Assembly (NCBI GenBank): GCA_013362555.1
Contig: JABFVX010000301.1
Location: forward strand, 1 to 13,217
Length of the DNA stretch: 13,217 bases
From: Mycobacteriaceae bacterium
GTDB lineage: Bacteria; Actinomycetota; Actinomycetes; Mycobacteriales; Mycobacteriaceae
Direction: 5' to 3'
The first letter of the stretch is position 1; the number at the start of each line of letters is the position of its first letter. This document shows positions 11,009-13,217 of this stretch, in pieces. Both the position numbers and the translations under genes were made by a program. Under the pieces are notes generated by a model. The model did no database searches. It had not been told where the DNA came from and saw only the letters and a program-made list of their open reading frames with translations.

Positions 11009-12400
11009 GTGATCGAGCACCACCCCCGGCACGCCCGGGCCCGAGAACGCCGGGACCCCCAGCACAATCACCACCATCATCACGACCACTCCGGGCCGAT
11101 CGAAATCGGGCCGCTGGCCCGCCGGGTCGTCGTCGGACTGCTTGTCGCGATCGGGATCGTCGTGGCGGTCGCCGCGGCCATGCTGTGGCCGAGCCACCGG
11201 CGTTTCGAGATTCCGCTGCCGATGCAGAACGCCGTGGGCGGCGCGATCCACTCCGAGTCCGGCACGGTGCTCAGCACCGACACCGGCGCCTGCGGCAGCC
11301 CGTCGAACGGCCGGGTGCTCAGCGGCGCGCCCGATCCCGTTCCCGCGCAGTCCTACTCGTGCCGTCGCAGCATCGTCGCCATCGAATCCGGCCCGCACCG
11401 CGGCAACGACACGCTGCTGGAAATCCCGCCGGGGCCGGACCAGCCGGCCCTGAACGCGGGCGATCACATCCGGCTGGCCCGTCAGCAGGACGCGGCGGGC
11501 ACTACCGTCTACGGCTTCGAGGACTATTCGCGCGGGACGCCGCTGCTGCTGGTAGTCGCGGCCTTCGCGGTCGTCGTCGTCGCGGTTGCGGGCCTGCGCG
11601 GACTGCGAGCGCTGCTGGGCTTGCTGGTGGCGTTCGGAGTGCTGGTGGGATTTCTGCTGCCCGCCCTGCTGGACGCCAAGCCCGCGTTGCCGGTCGCGCT
11701 GGTCGCGGGGGCGGCGATCCTGTACGCCGTGCTGTACCTCGCCCACGGGGTCAACCTGCGCACCAGCGCCGCGCTGCTCGGCACGCTGACGGCCATGGCG
11801 GCGGCGGCCGTGCTGTCCTGGGCCGCCATCAAAGTCACCGCCCTCACCGGGCTTTCCGAGGAACAGACGACCAACGTCGCGAACAATCTGCACCAGGTGA
11901 GCATCACCGGACTGCTCTTGGCCGGGTTCATCATCGGCTCGATCGGCGTCCTCAACGACGTGACGATCACCCAGGCCTCCGCGGCTTTCGAACTTGCCGC
12001 GCTGGATCCGGCGGCGCCGCGACAGACAGTGTTCACCGCTGCCATGCGCGTCGGGCGCGATCACATCGCCAGCACCGTGTACACGCTGATCTTCGCCTAC
12101 GCGGGCGGCGCGCTCCCGACCTTGTTGCTTTTCAGCGTCGCGGGCCGCTCCATCGGCGACGTGCTCACCGGCGACGCCGTCGCCATTGAACTGGTGCGCT
12201 CCGCCGTCGGCGGCGTCGCCTTGGCGCTCGCGGTTCCACTCACCACCGTCATCGCCGTGCTGCTGTCCCGCCTGCCCCGAGACTCCCGAGTCGTGGATTC
12301 AGCGCGGGGGCGCGGGAATCAGGGGCGGAATCGTCGGGACGATGATCGGCGGGAGGCCGGGGACGGTAATGGTGTTGGGTCCCGGCACCGGCGCGGCTGA
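11009..12400 (+). CDS. YibE/F-family multispanning membrane protein with His-rich N-terminus
   Basis: A 463-residue integral membrane protein of the YibE/F family, whose function is not established. The N-terminal cytoplasmic tail (residues 2-28) is very His-rich (HHPRHAR..., then QHNHHHHHDHSG), suggesting metal binding. One helix at about 36-60 is followed by an extracytoplasmic domain (61-176) with two cysteines (95 and 118). A bundle of about seven helices then fills 177-421. It includes the conserved GVLNDVTITQASA segment (about 313-325) and GRDHIASTVYTLIFAYAG (about 349-366). The start is uncertain: GTG 11009 has an ideally placed -10 box, while GTG 10985 would add eight residues and begin inside the tail of the 6C-like RNA. 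The last 33 residues (Arg/Gly/Asp-rich) are encoded opposite the convergent gene's end and may be a late extension. Confidence 0.85.
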   Translation: MIEHHPRHARARERRDPQHNHHHHHDHSGPIEIGPLARRVVVGLLVAIGIVVAVAAAMLWPSHRRFEIPLPMQNAVGGAIHSESGTVLSTDTGACGSPSNGRVLSGAPDPVPAQSYSCRRSIVAIESGPHRGNDTLLEIPPGPDQPALNAGDHIRLARQQDAAGTTVYGFEDYSRGTPLLLVVAAFAVVVVAVAGLRGLRALLGLLVAFGVLVGFLLPALLDAKPALPVALVAGAAILYAVLYLAHGVNLRTSAALLGTLTAMAAAAVLSWAAIKVTALTGLSEEQTTNVANNLHQVSITGLLLAGFIIGSIGVLNDVTITQASAAFELAALDPAAPRQTVFTAAMRVGRDHIASTVYTLIFAYAGGALPTLLLFSVAGRSIGDVLTGDAVAIELVRSAVGGVALALAVPLTTVIAVLLSRLPRDSRVVDSARGRGNQGRNRRDDDRREAGDGNGVGSRHRRG

Positions 12401-13217
12401 GGTGCTCTTGGGCCGGGAACGGTACTGCTGGGTCGGGGCCTCGGTCGTCGTGGTGGTCGACGACGTGTCCAGCCCGTAGGGGTCGTTCGGGAACAGCGAC
12501 GTCGAAGTCGGCGGCGTGCTCGTCTGGGTGACCGTGGTGTTCGCCGTGTTGTCGGCGTTGGACTTCTTCTTCGACCCGCCGCCGGAACCCAGCGCGAAGA
12601 CGATGGCCCCGATCGCGACCAGCACCACCACCAGGCCGACCAGAATGCCGCCGATTTTCGTCTTGTTCGACGACGGCGGCTTGTCGACCAGTAGCGATGC
12701 CACATCGAAGTCGTCATCGTAACCACCGCGCTTGCCGCCGCCGGACGGTCCGCCGCGGGAGGGCTCGTCCCAGCCCCCGCCGCCGGACCACTCGTCGACC
12801 TCGTCGACCGGTTTGCGCTGCCGCCTGCGGCCCTTGGCGGGCTCGTCGTCGGTGAGCCACGACGGCGCCGACCAGTCGTCCCCGCCGCCGTAGCCGCCGG
12901 ACTGGCGTTGTCCGTACGCGTTCGAGGCCGACGCAGGCTGAGGCGCATTCGACTGCCTGGCCACCGGCAGCGGCGCGGACACCGCGGCGACGACCGTCTG
13001 CGGACCGGTCCCCGGCAGTGCGGGTATCTCGGTGGCGGCCGACGGCGTCAGCACCGGCTGGCTCGGCTGCGGATCCTCGCCGCCCAAGTCCGGCGGCGTC
13101 ACCAGCAGCGGCATCACCGTGGTCTCCTGCCTGTCCTTCGGGCCCGCCTGCGTGACCGGCAACGCACCCGACGGATGGCGCGTCGGCAGCGGCGGCGGTG
13201 GCCCCTGCGGCGGCGCC
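12299..13217 (-). CDS. Pro-rich single-pass membrane protein of unknown function (N-terminus outside window)
   Basis: The frame is open from the window edge to the stop at 12299-12301 and gives about 305 visible residues. The TTG at 13162 is not convincing as a start: the frame continues upstream as Pro-rich sequence (PPQGPPPPLPTRHPSG), so the gene is partial. Order: a Pro/Ala-rich region, then an acidic and Gly-rich stretch with WLTDDEP, GRRRQRK and YDDDFDVASLLVD, then one membrane helix at about 12587-12655 (IGGILVGLVVVLVAIGAIVFALG). A short basic GSGGGSKKK, a Ser/Thr-rich linker (TSTPPTSTS, SSTTTTTEAPT) and a Pro-rich end (TVPGLPPIIVPTIPPLIP) follow. The likely topology is N-terminus inside and a Ser/Thr/Pro-rich C-terminus outside, perhaps glycosylated or wall-spanning. 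I do not recognise the family. Confidence 0.72.
   Translation of the reverse strand, partial: APPQGPPPPLPTRHPSGALPVTQAGPKDRQETTVMPLLVTPPDLGGEDPQPSQPVLTPSAATEIPALPGTGPQTVVAAVSAPLPVARQSNAPQPASASNAYGQRQSGGYGGGDDWSAPSWLTDDEPAKGRRRQRKPVDEVDEWSGGGGWDEPSRGGPSGGGKRGGYDDDFDVASLLVDKPPSSNKTKIGGILVGLVVVLVAIGAIVFALGSGGGSKKKSNADNTANTTVTQTSTPPTSTSLFPNDPYGLDTSSTTTTTEAPTQQYRSRPKSTSAAPVPGPNTITVPGLPPIIVPTIPPLIPAPPR

Noticed and set aside
10970..12064. A 364-codon minus-strand open frame opposite the YibE/F gene
   Set aside because: Low-complexity Arg/Gln/Asp-rich translation opposite a clear membrane-protein gene.

Overview
The window is GC-rich actinobacterial DNA, most likely Nocardia or a close mycolate-producing relative. 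The EtfD-type iron-sulfur reductase and the AlaA/AspC-type aminotransferase resemble the neighbouring Mycobacterium tuberculosis genes Rv0338c and Rv0337c. Secreted S1 peptidases, GTG starts, TANNNT-type -10 boxes and U-tract-poor terminator hairpins also fit. The genus is inferred from recalled family knowledge; no search was run.

Layout. Bases 1-179 hold the 3' end of an unrecognised plus-strand gene. Two tandem paralogous secreted chymotrypsin-fold serine proteases follow (356-1690 and 1806-3104). They converge on two paralogous exported or membrane proteins of unknown function on the minus strand (3170-3874 and 4116-4961). A 447-base divergent regulatory gap leads to etfD (5409-8198), which moves electrons from electron-transfer flavoprotein to the quinone pool during fatty-acid beta-oxidation. 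An AbiEi/DUF559-type nuclease-like gene on the minus strand (8335-9282) separates etfD from the aminotransferase gene (9482-10738). Next come a small RNA with the hallmarks of the actinobacterial 6C RNA (about 10887-10980), a YibE/F-family membrane protein (11009-12400), and the C-terminal part of a Pro-rich single-pass membrane protein on the minus strand (12299 to the window edge). The last two genes overlap tail to tail by 102 bases.

The most unusual element is a family of six related long hairpins, with core TCCAGAAYGACCCRTGA and its complement, at 3111, 4038, 8216, 8280, 9386 and 10744. Five lie directly behind genes, as terminators would. One lies in a divergent gap upstream of the aminotransferase. 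The arms differ between copies but mostly stay complementary within a copy, which suggests constraint on structure or palindrome correction. In the tandem pair 8216/8280 nearly all mismatches become G-U wobbles on only one strand, and on opposite strands for the two copies. The nuclease-like gene is bracketed by these hairpins, so it may have entered between etfD and alaA as a cassette.

The genes do not form one pathway. The working units are the protease pair, the membrane-protein pair, etfD with a putative fatty-acid-responsive operator, and the 6C RNA running almost directly into a probably leaderless YibE/F gene.
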